Shown: positions 46,377 through 58,608, counted from the first letter of the stretch. The stretch is 64,000 nt of DNA from Cacajao melanocephalus (GCA_963573385.1 CAUYLG010013704.1:30115-94114), one strand, 5' to 3'. The notes: a model not told the origin generated them from the letters alone. A program made the numbers and translations.

Positions 46377-46589
46377 AGCCTTTCCACGTGGGAGGGACTC
46401 TTACTAGCACTGTATAGTAGCTCTTTTGATCCTCTAAACACCATAAGACTCAATTATTTTGAAGATAAGAAAAATGAGGCCCAGAGATGTCAAGTCTAAT
46501 AAACAACACACAGCTCATGAGGCTCTAACACAGCATTGGTTTTGCCATAGGTAGAGAAGTCTGAAAGAAAACATTGTGTGATATGCCAA
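45843..46589. repeat. AT-rich region with (TA)n microsatellite and MIR remnant
   Basis: About 45890-46330 is AT-rich with scattered ATAT and GTAT units, then a (TA)n microsatellite at 46331-46371 (about 20 units). 46415-46545 contains an antisense MIR remnant (aagaaaaatgaggcccagag then aacacacagctcatgaggct). Confidence 0.8.
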
Positions 46590-46673
46590 TGTGGTCAGTA
46601 GTTAGAACTCCCATTTGTTGCTCATGTATAAGTCATGTGGACATTGAAATTCCCCTACTACTAGTCTCTACTT
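46590..46673 (+). repeat. Diverged 84-bp direct repeat, copy B
   Basis: Partner of 45759-45842, offset 831 bp, no gaps. Confidence 0.85.
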
Positions 46674-49412
46674 ATGTATAAAGTGGAGGAGACACACATC
46701 CACATTGCCTTAGTCTAGCTTTGGTTAATACCACATCTTTCAACTCTTTGCATTTTCTCTGATATTTCCAGAAATGTTCTCTCTTGTTTAGGAAACTCTC
46801 TCAATTTATGAAATGTAATTGTGCATCTTTTTATCATGTCCCCTATGGTTCCTTTAAGAAAACAATTTTATTCAGATACCTTTTTCAGCACCTAGTACCA
46901 TGTGTATGAAACACTTGGCTGACACTATCACAAGATATAAAAATAATTTTGTATCATGTTAAGTTGTTGGTAGAATGTGCCAAAGAATCATTCCCAGAAG
47001 CTCTGATGACTCAGACATACAACCGAGGCATAGTAGATTGTTTTTTCCAACAGCTAAAATGGCACAGCCCTGTGGCAGTTGCATTTTAAACACTGGGAAA
47101 ATAAAAGAGGAAAAAAGATCATTCTCTTGGCCTACTTGCTTTGAAAATATGGCACTCTTTAGAAAAATTAAATACAAAATATAAGAAGAGAAATTGATAC
47201 GGGGTGCATGTTTTCAAAACTTTTGGCCAAAATAGGACTTCAAACATATTATAGGTCATATCTGCAATGTGCACTTTAAATGATCACAGTTTCATTTTAA
47301 TAAAATGCAAATGCATGGATCAGTGTTAAGTAGATTCTACTGAACAATCTGCAAAATTTGCCTACTCGGTGCTGTAGAAAGCACTGCATCTCTCTGCTTT
47401 GTACTCACGCACTGTCGTCTCCCTTGTTGTAGAGGAGGCTTCTGAACAGCCTTTTCCAGCAATGAGCCTGAAAGCAAACTAAAACCCAAGTTGCCACCAA
47501 GATGACCTAAGCCTGAATACCCCCACTGATCTTTCGTGGTTAATCAGTCACAGTTGGTTCTGAAAGAGGAAAAATATCTATTTTATTTTTTTACTGCTGC
47601 CCAACAGCCTTAGTTGCAGCTTGAGCACTCCTGTGCACGCAGAAGCTCTCCCAGCTGCTTTAAATGCCGTAGGATTAATTTTCGACCTAAATAAACCTAA
47701 GTATAAATTTCTGTATCTAGTAACCTAAAAAACTGTCAATTATCTTGTTTTCTAACCTGTTTCTTTCTCTTAGAATCTTTAAACATATTTTGAATACCTC
47801 AGCCATACTGTCACTTTAAAAATAAGTATAATAACTTTGGCTTGCTCACAACCTTTTTAAAATAAGCAGTGTGCAAGCATCAGAACCAAGAAAACATGGG
47901 ATTGATTTGTTAGATAAATCAGGTTTATTTGCGCATGCTTCTGGCTCTCAAAAACTAGAATCACTTACCTGTTAAATAAAACTAAGGTTGAATTCATGAA
48001 AATCAAGCTTAATAATTATAAGTAAGTGATAAGATATCTTTTGTCAATATTTTTCTTTTGCATGTCTTCCAGTTCTTCAAACCCCAAAAGAACAAATGCA
48101 CATGAATTTATCCCTTGGTGTTTCAAGGGCATGTATTAGCTTTGCACGTTGCACTATCATTGCTGGCTAGCTCTTGGGGAATTTCAGACCCTACTCTTGA
48201 ATGTGACTTGCATGTTCAATTGCCATTGGAAGAAAACAAGAAGTAAGAGCAATATTGGTCTACGGAGTTCAGCTGCTACAGAGAATGTCATTACTCTGCA
48301 AAAATTAACTCAAGATCTTTGTTCCAGGAAGACATGGCAGCAATGATCAGACTCAGAGAACACATTTATCAGTGTGGACTAATCTGAATCAGCCATAAAG
48401 AATGTAACAATAAAACCGAGAGTCAAAGACCTTGGAATGGGTCACCCTTATCCAAACCAGGCTCATGGACGAAGGGGTCCTGGGCTATAAATGGAATTTT
48501 CCCATCCTTAAGATGCCTGCATCCCTCCAATGGAGATGGCATCTGTGGACTGGCCACAGAGGATGCTATCCGGTATGTGAGTTACACAGACCCTCTTTTT
48601 TTCCACCTTTCCTGAATTCTAAAGAATCTGATTAAAATTAACTCCCACTGGAGATTGTGTTGACCATAGGATGTCTCTTTTCTGCAACAAATGAAATACT
48701 CGTGTTTGGTTTCCTAGAGAAAAGCCTGGAGATTAATGGGCTAGACTCTCCCGTATCGTCTTTGTTGAGATTCCAGTACCATCTCCAATTCTCTGTAGGA
48801 TTTGAGGCATGTTACTCAGTTTATTTAATTCTAAATTACTCACGAAAGAGAAAAGCAGCCTCTGTTGGGCAGCAACTGACCTGGTAGTACACCCTAAGCC
48901 CTTGCAATGCTGGAAGTTGGCCTGTGCCTTGAAGCTAGGTTGTGCCATTGTCCTGTTGAACAACAACAACAACAAAAAACCCACAGAAGAGCAACACCAG
49001 GCAAAACCACTCTGTGATCATGATAGAACAAGACAAAACGAAGACCACACCATAACCGTGTCTGAATGCTCACACAAAAAAAGGTGGCTATCCAAACACT
49101 CAAACATGAGCAAGTGTCCACCTGTCCTGGCTATCATCAGTGGCTGTTGTTTCTTTGCCAACCATTGCTTTAATATATGCTTCATTTTTCCTCCTCTTAC
49201 ATAAGACTAAGATAACCAGTCATAGAATCGCCCATACTTCCTGATAGTAACAATTGCAAAGCCAAGTCTAGTTTCTCAGAACCCTCTGTAAATCATTTTA
49301 CACAAGCCCCAATTCTCTCTTTCCTACCGTTGTACTGAGACATCCCCTATGGTACATAATACATATTCTTCCTTGTTGTAAGCAGTCAACAGAGGTGAGA
49401 AGAAAACCTGGG
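46674..49412. other. Unannotated non-coding DNA (2.7 kb)
   Basis: No repeat family recognised apart from a short CAA run at 48960-48977. A 131-codon plus-strand frame at 48809-49204 runs through that CAA tract (asparagine-rich) and has no recognised domain. Confidence 0.45.
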
Positions 49413-49640
49413 GTCATGAGTTCAAGACCAGCCTAGGCAATGTAATGAGACCACACCTGTAACAGAATTTAAAAATTAGCTGAGTGTGGTAGTGAGCAAC
49501 TGAAGTCCTAGCTACTCAGGGGGCTGAGGTGGGAGGATCGTTTGAGCCTAGGAGTTGGAGGCTGCAATGAGCTATGATCACACCACTGCAGACCAGCATG
49601 GGCAACACAGCAAGACCTTGTCTCTAAAAAAAAATAATAA
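49413..49640 (+). mobile_element. 5'-truncated Alu (AluJ-like), sense
   Basis: Starts within the left monomer (gtcatgagttcaagaccagc), then a full right arm (gctactcagggggctgaggt) and an A-rich tail with TAATAA. Confidence 0.9.
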
Positions 49641-50068
49641 AAATTTATAGAAATACATATAAGAGTCAATAAACTCAAGTTCATTCAAGTAGAGGGGGAC
49701 TCTGGTGGTATTTGTTCAAAGAAAATCAAGATAATAGTAATGATCTTATAGGATTTTTGTAAGAGGAAGATGGAATAACAGATGCCATTTCTGAACAACA
49801 TACTTGGTAGTTACAAAGTGAGTGACAAGCATGGTATTATCAGTATGACATCTGTCTCTGGAGAAATGTATTAGCCAAAGTTAGCATCCCCAAGTGAAAC
49901 CAACAGTGTGCTAGGGTCAATGAAAATTTTCTCTGACTCTAGAGTCAAAGGGTTTTCCTAGACTGTTGCAAACTCCCCAACTGTTACTCAACTTGTTGGG
50001 GCATCTCACGCAGTTTTTCAGACAATAAGGGTTTTTCTGAAGTGTTGACATTTAATTGAATCAATTAC
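49641..50068. other. Unannotated non-coding DNA
   Basis: No recognised feature. Confidence 0.5.
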
Positions 50069-51509
50069 CATGATTCAATTACCTCCCAATGGGTCCTTCC
50101 CACAACATGTGGAGATTATGGGAACTACAAGATGAGATTAGGGGGGTGTGGGGCACACAGTCAAATCATATCATTCTGCCTCTAGTCCCTCCCAAATCTC
50201 ATGTCCTCACATTTCAAAACACAATCATGTCCTCCCAACAGTCTCCCAAAGTCTTAACTCATTCCAGCATTAACTCAAAAGTGCAAGTCCAAAGTCTCAT
50301 CAGAGGCAAGGCAAGTCCCTTCTGCCTAAGAGCCTGTAAAATCAAAAGCAAGTTAGTTACTTCCTAGATACAATGAGGGTACAGGCATTAGGTAAAAATG
50401 TCTGTTCCAAATGTGAGAAATTCGCAAAAACAAAGGGGCTACAGGCCTCATGCAAGTCTGAAATCCTATAAGGCAGCCAAATCTTAAAGCTCTAAAATGA
50501 TCTTCTTTGATTCCATGTCTCACATCCAAGGTAGGCCGATGCAAAAGGTGGGCTTCCATGGCCTTGGGCAGCTCTGCCCCCATGGCTTTGCTGGGTAAAC
50601 CCCCCTTCCCTCAGATGCTTTCATGGGCTGGCATTGAGTGTCTGTGGCTTTTCCAGGCGCACAGTGCAAGCTGTTGATGGATCTACCATTCTGGGGTCTG
50701 GAGAACAATGGCCCTCTTCTCACAACTCCACTAGGCAGTGCCCCAGTGGGGATTCTGTGGGGAGGCTCAACCCCACATTTTCCTTCCACCAGATACCCTA
50801 AATCTTCTCTCTTGTGTTCAAAGTTCCACATATCTCTAGGGCAGGGGCAAAATGCCTCCAGTCTCTTTGGTAAAACACAGCAAGAGTCACCTTTATTCTG
50901 GTTCCCAACAAGTTACTCATCTCCATCTGAGACTACCTCAGACAGGACTTCATTGCCCGTATCACTATAAGCATTTTGGTCAAAGCCATTCAACAAGTCT
51001 CTAAGAAGTTCCAAACTTTCCCACATCTTCCTGTCTTCTAAGCCTTTCAAACTGTTCCAACTTCTGCCTGTTACCCAGTTCCAAAGTCACTTCCACATCT
51101 TTAGGTATCTTTACAGTAGCACCCCACTCTCAGTACTAATTTACTGTATTAGTCCATTCTCACACTGCTAATAAAGACATACCTGAGACTGGGTAATTTA
51201 TAAAGGAAAAAGATTTGACTCAGTTCAACATGGCTTAGGAGTCCTCAGGAAACTTACAATTATGGCGGAGGGGAAAGCAAACATTTCCTTCTTCATACGG
51301 TAGTAGCAAGGAGAAATGCCAAACAAAAGGAGGAAAAGCCCCTTACACAACCATCTGATCTCATGAGAACTCACTATCATGAGAACAGCATGAGGGTAAC
51401 CACCACAAGATTCAATTACCTCCCAGTGGCTTCCTCCCATGACACGTGGGGATTATGAGAACTACAATTCAAGATAACATTTGGGTGGGGACACAGCCAA
51501 ACCATATCA
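50069..51509 (-). mobile_element. THE1/MST-type MaLR proviral remnant, antisense
   Basis: Read on the minus strand: a complete 5' LTR (51509-51145, starting tgatatggtttggctgtgtc), an internal region (51144-50174) and the first ~105 bp of a 3' LTR (50173-50069). The internal region is ~970 bp, well below the ~1.6 kb usual for THE1, because an internal segment is missing at about 50785-50790. It contains no usable gene; the frames at 50520-50970 are short and have stops. MaLR elements are non-autonomous relatives of ERV-L and moved with help from other elements. Confidence 0.92.
51145..51509 (-). mobile_element. THE1/MST-type LTR (5' LTR of the remnant)
   Basis: 365 bp, plus-strand view from tgtattagtccattctcaca to cagccaaaccatatca. 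Length and termini (TG...CA) fit a full LTR. Confidence 0.92.
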
Positions 51510-51945
51510 CCATGCCATCCACTAAAATGGTCAGGCATGTTTAGACATACAAAAGTGACTATGTGAACTGTATAAACCAAGTCAAATGGAGTAAAAATAA
51601 AAAAGTGTCTGTGTTTAGTGTAGAATCAATAGAAATATGGGAGGTTCAGTCAACATGCTTATTAAGAAATAGCATAATTTAAATTACTTCTTGTGATGGT
51701 TAGAAAGAGACACATTCTTCACAGCAAATTGCTGACTTGTAAATCACTGTCATAGACAATTGTTGGAAGAATATTTTCACCTGCAGAACGAATTGTGCTC
51801 AAGAAAGGTACACCTATTTGTTTCAGATCTGTGGGCTTTGAAATAAAATCATTTCACTTTTCAATTTTAAAACAATCATATAGTGGACCATTTCAGAAAG
51901 AGCAAGAAGAACCTGAGAGCCTGGGAGCCTATTCAGAGTCATGTT
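51510..51945. other. Unannotated non-coding DNA
   Basis: No recognised feature. Confidence 0.5.
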
Positions 51946-51950
51946 TAAAA

Positions 51951-51981
<31 letters not shown>

Positions 51982-51983
51982 TA
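51946..51983. repeat. A-run followed by (AT)n
   Basis: Thirteen A's lead into about 12 AT units. It looks like a retrotransposon tail, but no element precedes it. Confidence 0.93.
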
Positions 51984-52220
51984 CCCTGCCAGAGTTCTTT
52001 GGAAGGTAAATCAGCTACTGATAAAACTTTGTTGCAAATCAGAACTCTGTAAAGAAATTAAGGAAAGATCCAAGATAGAATACACAGATTTTATTTTCTT
52101 ATAGTAGAAACTTTTAAACATCGTTGTTGTTGTGTTTTAATCTCATTTGAAAATAAATACAAATTTGACAACATAAGCACTCACCACTAAGGGGTGTAGA
52201 ATATATCTAATTGGTTACCA
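51984..52220. other. Unannotated non-coding DNA
   Basis: No recognised feature. Confidence 0.5.
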
Positions 52221-52432
52221 AAGAAACTTAAAAAGAACTAGTAAGATCTCTGTTTATTTCCCATGTTAGGGTGGAAGCTCCCTTAAAATGAAGAAACATG
52301 TGTAATGACTTTCCTGTTTACATCTGAGCTAGAAAGACATTCATTAAATGAATAAAAGGAGATTTAAAATAATTAAATATTTTTGAACTTCCACACAAAC
52401 ATGCCTTTTGCATACCTAAAATGAATACAAAA
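52221..52432 (+). repeat. ~210-bp direct repeat, copy A
   Basis: About 85% identical, with small gaps, to 53276-53482 (shared blocks agaactagta, catacctaaaat, aggagatttaaaataatta). The unit faintly resembles an L2/MIR-type 3' end. It brackets the LTR-like segment. Confidence 0.9.
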
Positions 52433-53275
52433 CGGATAGGAACAGGAAGCAGAAAAATTCTGGGCAGAAGAGAGCTGGCTCCTGGTGAGGGCTCTACCCT
52501 TAAGCTGAAAAGCGTGCAACCACAGCCCAAAGTGAGAACTTACATTCCTGTTTTCCCATTCGACTATTGCCTTTTCCAAAAACACCCATGGCCTACCCTG
52601 CCCCCCATCCTGTGCCCATAAAAACTCCAGGATTTGCTGGCAGAGGGAAGAAGGAGCTGGACATCAGAGACTATGATTGGACATCAAAGAGAAGTGGCTT
52701 GACTTCAGAGGGACAGCTTGATGGCATAGCTTTGGAGAAGATTCTGGCTGGGGTTGACTGGACTCCTAGGGAAGATTTCCTTCTCGCTCCATCCCCTTTT
52801 CAGTTTCCCTTCCTGCAGAGAACTATTTTCACCAGCAATAAAATCCTCTGCATTTACCATCTTCCATTTGTTCATGTGACCTCATTCCTCCTGGATGCCA
52901 GATAAGAAGTTGGGTGCCATGAGTGTGTATACAAAAGGCTATGACACCAACCCTCCACTGAGCTGTTAACACTTACGCTGTACGCGGATGGCAAAGCAAA
53001 ACGGGCAGTGTAACACTTCCTCTGGGGCTTCAAGGGTTGCAGGCACCCACTACCAGATGCTGCCATGGGGCTGGTACAGAGTTCATTCTTGCTGGTGCCC
53101 AAAATTCCTCGCCTCGGCTCCTGTACCTGTTCACCTGTGTTTCTCCTCCCATGAGTGGTGGAGCAGTGTGTTAGTGGAGTTCGCCCCTGCTGGCCCCGAA
53201 GCAGCCGACTAGTTCCAGCACAAGTGCATTCCAGTTCCCACCCGTGAAGGGGTTTGGGAAATATCCTGTTTCACT
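52433..53275 (+). mobile_element. ERV1-type LTR-like segment
   Basis: The order of signals suits a retroviral LTR in sense: a TATA-like cccataaaaactcc at 52615, then about 220 bp later gcaataaaatcctctgcatt (AATAAA at 52837), followed by a ttgttcatgtgacctcattc block and a GC-rich part with tcttgctggtgcccaaaatt. This resembles ERV1 LTRs of the LTR12/MER-type, but the subfamily and exact termini are not clear. No internal viral genes. The 112-codon frame at 52567-52905 lies within it and is not a gene. Confidence 0.6.
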
Positions 53276-53482
53276 AAGAAACTTGTAAAGAACTAGTAGA
53301 GTCTCTGTTTATTTTCCATATTGGAGTGGAAGCTCCCTAAAAACAAGAAACATGTGTAACAAGTTGTCTGTTTACATCTGAGCTCAAAAGACAATTATTA
53401 AATGAAAGGAGATTTAAAATAATTAAATGTTTTTGTACTCCCACACAAACGTACCTCTTGCATACCTAAAATAAATACAAAA
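53276..53482 (+). repeat. ~210-bp direct repeat, copy B
   Basis: Partner of 52221-52432, offset ~1055 bp, with a 4-bp deletion (aatg versus aatgaata). Confidence 0.9.
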
Positions 53483-54686
53483 TCACACTTATTAATTATA
53501 AGTTTTGTGTTTCCATGTGATCCCATGTTTTCTCATTTTACAACTACTTTTAAAATGTAAAAAACAACTTAACGGGAAAATGAAAATAAAACTTGTCCTC
53601 ATACACTAGATGTTCCTCAAATGGATACTATCTCTTTTGATGATAAAGTATCTTTACTCACAAGCAGCAATATGTTAAGAACATCGTCTACTCACAGAAA
53701 TAGTGTAAGTTATAGAGAGGAAATGAAAACAAAATGTTTCATTTGATAGGAATGGTGAAGCAGGAAATGAGAAGAGTAGAAAATGAACAAAGGCATGCTT
53801 TTCTTTTTCTATCACTAAACATTAAATGATGCCAATTTGTTATTTTCTTATTGGAACTGCATGGGTAGGGTTTTAGAAATGGAAACTGCTGGGTCAAATA
53901 AGGTTCTTGGCTTATGCACTCCTAACTCTGTTTCCACCATTCCCTGGGGCTTCAAGATCATTCACATGAAAGGCATGCTTTTGAATATTCGGTAATATTT
54001 TCTCCTGCTGGTAATTTTCTCTGCAGATTGTAATGTTTCATGTTCCTGAGGATTGACATAATGTTGCTCTTTAGGGATAAATGTAGCCCACTGAGAAGAG
54101 GGTCAAGATGAAGGAAGATTCAATTAGATATTTCGGAATTTACATGAGATGTTATCCCATGTGTCTATCAATACTGAAATACAGGAAGAAGACGATACTT
54201 GGTTAGATGTTTCTGGAACTGCACCAGTTTATTTATCTTGATACCACAAGATAACTGCTTTCTTCAATTGTATGTTACCTTCAGATTATTTGTAAAAAAA
54301 ATAGTAATAATAATAAAACTAATTAAAACAAAACAAACAACAAAAGTGAGACAAGGCAGTGAATGGGGATTCTGTCCCAATGCAGACACCAGGGATTCTC
54401 TTACTGGGATGATGAATGGTTAATGGCTATGCAGCATGTGGAAGTAAAATGTATTTAAAAATGGACCAATAAATACATAGCTTGGGCCTTTAAGGTCATA
54501 TTAACCAGTAGTTGAAACCACAAGGGATACGTGCTATCTGAGTGCCAACTGTCGTTAATATAACAAAGACATTTAAGATGGGGGTGTGTCCCTGAGTGGC
54601 ATTTAGCTTCCTCCCAGACAAGCGAGCCTTGACTGTCTGCATCAGAACCCTCAAAACACAGACCTGGGTGGTCTTCACTACCTAGC
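53483..54686. other. Unannotated non-coding DNA
   Basis: An A-rich low-complexity patch lies at 54293-54348. Nothing else recognised. Confidence 0.45.
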
Positions 54687-55288
54687 TGTTGGGACTCAGA
54701 AACCCATCCACCAAAATATGGCACTTTGATGTGCTGAACTGAAGAAGCCTCAAGGTCTCTCTTATCTTCTCCCACCCCCTTTTGTCCTCAAACCTCTGTG
54801 ACCCCCCCAAAGCACAAAAGGAGTTGTTCTCTAAGCTGTTTATCTGCCTAAAGTCTGGACCCATCAAAGAAGAAAAAAATGACCTCTGGTCCCTTCCCTG
54901 AGATTCTACTAACAGAATTCATATCTCAGGAAGAAAAACTGAAGTTTGTCAACACACCTGGACAGACTTTTGTCACAAACCAGTCTGCTCTGCAAGACCA
55001 AAGGACTTCGTTCTAACCCACTGTATGTTAATTCTCCTAAAAATCATTTACCACCCCCCTAAATAACATCCCCAAGTCCTTACCTCCCTTTCCTCTAAGA
55101 AGAAGAATATACAAGCATATCTACCCCATTAAGATACTGGGTAATCATTCTCCTACTCCTTCCCACCAAGCTATGCACATTAAAAGAAATGTGCATGCCT
55201 CCTTTTCTCCAATTAATCTCCCTTTTGTGAGCTGAATTTTCAGTGAACCCTCAGAGGAGAAAAGGGAAGTTTCCACTGGGTGCCTACA
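54687..55288 (+). mobile_element. ERV1-type LTR (MER4-group-like), sense
   Basis: About 600 bp from tgttgggactcagaaaccca to ggtgcctaca, with agcacaaaaggagttgttct, tcctaaaaatcatttaccac, a TATA-like agaatatacaagc near 55105 and an ATTAAA-type signal at 55169. This arrangement and the TG...CA termini are those of an ERV1 LTR of the MER4-like group. No internal region flanks it, so it is a solo LTR. The frames inside it (54455-54775, 55145-55372) are not genes. Confidence 0.7.
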
Positions 55289-55927
55289 CAGCCAACAGCT
55301 TTGACCAAATCTTGTAGGACAGATTTTTGCACAGTGCTGAAGCTGGAGCCAGGGACAAAGCACAGGTTCCATGAGTTGATAACGATAAGGAAATAACTCA
55401 AGTCTAAGAGATGGAAATAGTAAAAAACTCTAACCTTAATCCAGTATATATCTTCCACAATAGGAATGAAAAAGTGAGGGCAGATATCTAATAGATGCAT
55501 ATGCAGCTGAAAATATAAAGTAATCTAAATACTAGATCCAAATGCCAGATATCAATTCTTACAGTAAAAATCATCTACTAATAGTCCCAAATATTATTAT
55601 AAAGCAAGTAAATGTAGGTAATGTCTTGGCATGTGGTGAATAATTTGGGCAGATGTGAAAAATACACTTAAAGTCAGAAAAACTAGACCAAAGTTAGACA
55701 TCAAACATCTTTATAATCCTAAAAACAACTTTATCTTCTCGAATGGACTTTATTTCAAACTTGTGCCATTTTCCCCACCTCTCTCCAGCATGAGGTTTAT
55801 CTGTGGGTTTGTAACTAGAAATTTTATGGCATTAAAAAGGATTACCAACTGCATCTTTCCCTTCTCTTTGTTAAAAGTTATCAATTTAAATAATTATAAT
55901 AAAAGATGAAAGTGAATGGCATTTTGA
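55289..55927. other. Unannotated non-coding DNA
   Basis: No recognised feature. Confidence 0.5.
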
Positions 55928-56635
55928 AAAATGTCAAAAAGCAACATGCATTGGCAAGGATGCTGACAAAAGGGTACGGTTATACACTGCTGGTGAGAAG
56001 ATAAATTAATACAACCTCTATGGAAAATAGTATGGAGATTTCCCAAATAAGATAGAAATACCATTTGGCCCAGCAATCCCACTAATGGGTTTCTGCTTAA
56101 AGGAAAGGAAATCATTCTATCAAAAAGACATCTGCACTCATGTTTATCACTACTATTCACAATAGCAAAGTCATGAAATCAACTTAAGTGTGCATCAACA
56201 GATGACTGGATATATGATTGTTTATGTAAACCATGGTTTATATATCCGTGGAATACAACTCAGTAGTAGTCATAAAAAATAATGAAATTATGTCTTTTGC
56301 AGTAACATTAATGAAACTGGATGGACGCCATTTTCCTAAGTGAAATAACTCAGAAAGTCAAATACCGCATGTTCTCACTTACAAGTGGGAGGTAGACAAC
56401 AGGTACACATTAACACACAGAGTCGAATAATAGGCAGTGAGACTACAAAATGTGAGGAGGTGGAAGGGGCATAAAGGATGAATTACTACCTACCTACTGG
56501 ATACAGGTTCCACTATTCAGGTGATGGATACAGTAAAAGCCCAGATATCACCATTATGAATATACCCATGTAACAAAACTGAATTTCTAACACCCATAAA
56601 TTTATAAACATTTTTAAATGAAAAATAAAAGGCAA
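55928..56635 (+). mobile_element. L1MA-like LINE-1, sense, 5' truncated
   Basis: Starts inside ORF2 (attggcaaggatgctgacaa), continues through ggcccagcaatcccactaat, tactattcacaatagcaaag, catgttctcacttacaagtg and ends with acccataaatttataaacat and an A-rich tail. About 700 bp of the 3' end. Frames are broken. Confidence 0.93.
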
Positions 56636-57231
56636 ATGAAAGCATGTTTTTTTAAAACATCGTATTATTTTGTTCTTAAAATAACTTTATTTCTTAAAAC
56701 ATGTATTTTGTTAGTAAGTATATATATATTTGCTAACAAAATAGTGGATGCAAATACAAAATATAGCATGTAGCTGTGAGCCCAGGGCACTGCAAGTGGC
56801 ATGCTTTCAACACTTAAGTTCTGATCATATGCCTAATGGAATGGATAGAAACTGGATATATATAAAATTTTCTCCTTTCCACACGTTCAGAGTTTCAAAG
56901 AAATTTCTTTAAGTCTTTCCCTGGTCAAAAGCATGGAAATGTAATTATCAACTAAAGTTTGCTCTGAGATCAAATGGAGACACTGGGGTTGTGAGTAATC
57001 AAATTAAATCCTAAGATAAAATGCCTCTGAAAGTAATGGATAAGGAAGAAGAGACCCCTGGGGACAGTTTAGTTTAGTCTTCCGTTTCAGGATGCTGTGG
57101 TGTACATTGACATATTTTGTTTGATTGTTGTTTAGTTTGTTTATATGCTCCTTTGAGGACCTGGATCGAAACTAAGTTCCTTTTCTACACCTTTAAAAAG
57201 AGCACCCCAGTGAAGTATATGACAACTTCGG
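56636..57231. other. Unannotated AT-rich DNA
   Basis: No recognised feature. Confidence 0.5.
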
Positions 57232-57460
57232 ACTTTATTTTTCTTCTATTGAAGATTAAATTCACATAACATAAAGTGAACCATTTTAAAGTGTACTGTT
57301 CTGTTTGGTGGCATTTACTACAACCACATTTTTGTGAATCTATCTCTAGAACTTTTTCATCTTCACAAACTGAAACTATGTAACCATGAAACACTAATTC
57401 CCTATAGTCCTCTTCCAAGCACCAGCAACCACTAATCTACTTTCTGTCTCTATGAATTGA
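57232..57460 (-). mobile_element. L1M 3' segment, antisense (twin-primed element, part 1)
   Basis: Reverse complement of an L1M 3' UTR: gattaaattcacataacata, gtgaaccattttaaagtgta, caccagcaaccactaatcta, ttctgtctctatgaattg. Directly joined to the sense segment at 57461. Confidence 0.85.
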
Positions 57461-57683
57461 ACCCAAATGTCCATCAAATGAAAAACAGATAAATAGAATG
57501 TATCTATCATAAAATGGAATAGTATCCAGCCATAAATCAGCATGCAGTACTGATTGATACATGCTACAATGTGAGTGAACCTTGTAAACCTTGTCAACAT
57601 TTTATTAGGAGAAAGAAATGAGATAGAGAGTGTATGATTTTACTTATATGAAATATAAGATTATGTGAAGACATAGAGATGGG
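57461..57683 (+). mobile_element. L1M 5'-inverted segment (twin-primed element, part 2)
   Basis: Sense-orientation L1: acccaaatgtccatcaaatg, aatggaatagtatccagcca, gatacatgctacaatgtgag, tgattttacttatatgaaat, ending at catagagatggg. It covers the L1 region immediately upstream of part 1, but in inverted orientation. Confidence 0.85.
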
Positions 57684-57830
57684 TTTTTAAAAGTTACTTT
57701 ATTTTCTACCACCCAAAAATTACCATGTCCAGTCCAGTATTTCAGGATATGAGATACTGAACATGCTCTAACATGGTGATGAATACAAATAGTCAATTAA
57801 ATCACAGACACCATAATAATTTATTTTATT

Positions 57831-58608
57831 GTGATATAATATAGATCACATGAAATTTATCATTGTAACTATTTTTTGGTGTATAATTGAGTGACCTTAA
57901 GAACAGTCACATTATTGTCCAACTGTCACCACCATCCATCTCCAGAACATTTTATACCTTTCCAAACTGAAACTCTATCCATTAGGAAATAATTTTCCAT
58001 TCTCTCTGCCTCCCAGCCCCACACAACCATCATTCAACTTTTTGTCTCTGTGAATTTGACAACTCTAGGTACCTCATATTGGTAAAATCATACAGCATTT
58101 GTCCTTTTGTGACTAGCTTGTAGTTTGTTTCTCTTAGAATGACGTCCTCAAGATTTATTTATGTTGTAGCATGTATCAGAATTTCCTTCATTTTTATGGT
58201 GGAATAATATTCCACTTCAGCAGTGTGTGAGTGTGTGTGTGTGTGTGTGTACACCCACATACATATATATCACTTTTTTATCCATTCATCCATCAATGAC
58301 AGTTGCCTATTTCAAAAGTTCACCTTTTAGCTATTGTGAATAATATGGCTAAGAACTTGGACATACTAATATCTCTTTGAATTCCTGCTTTCAATTCTTT
58401 TGAGTATATACCCAGAGGTGGAATTGCTGGATCATGTATGGTAGTTCTATGTTTACTTTTTTTGAAGAACTGCCAAATAGTTTTCCACAATGACTGCACC
58501 ATTTTACATTCCCACCAGCAATGCAAAAGAGTTCCAGTTTCTCCACATCTTCATTGCAACTTATTTTATATTTACTTTATTAATGGCCATCCCAATGGAT
58601 GTGATTTC
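57831..58608 (-). mobile_element. L1MB-like LINE-1, antisense, 5' truncated
   Basis: Reverse complement of L1 3' UTR and ORF2 end: ttgtaactattttttggtgt, cacacaaccatcattcaact, gttgtagcatgtatcagaat, tcaattcttttgagtatata, ttccacaatgactgcaccat, cattcccaccagcaatgcaa. A GT microsatellite (58222-58250) has grown inside it. Confidence 0.93.
58222..58250. repeat. (GT)n microsatellite inside L1
   Basis: About 13 GT units at a site where the L1 consensus has none. Confidence 0.95.

Noticed and set aside
48809..49204. 131-codon plus-strand frame with an asparagine run
   Set aside because: The run is a CAA microsatellite read in frame; the remainder shows no recognisable domain.
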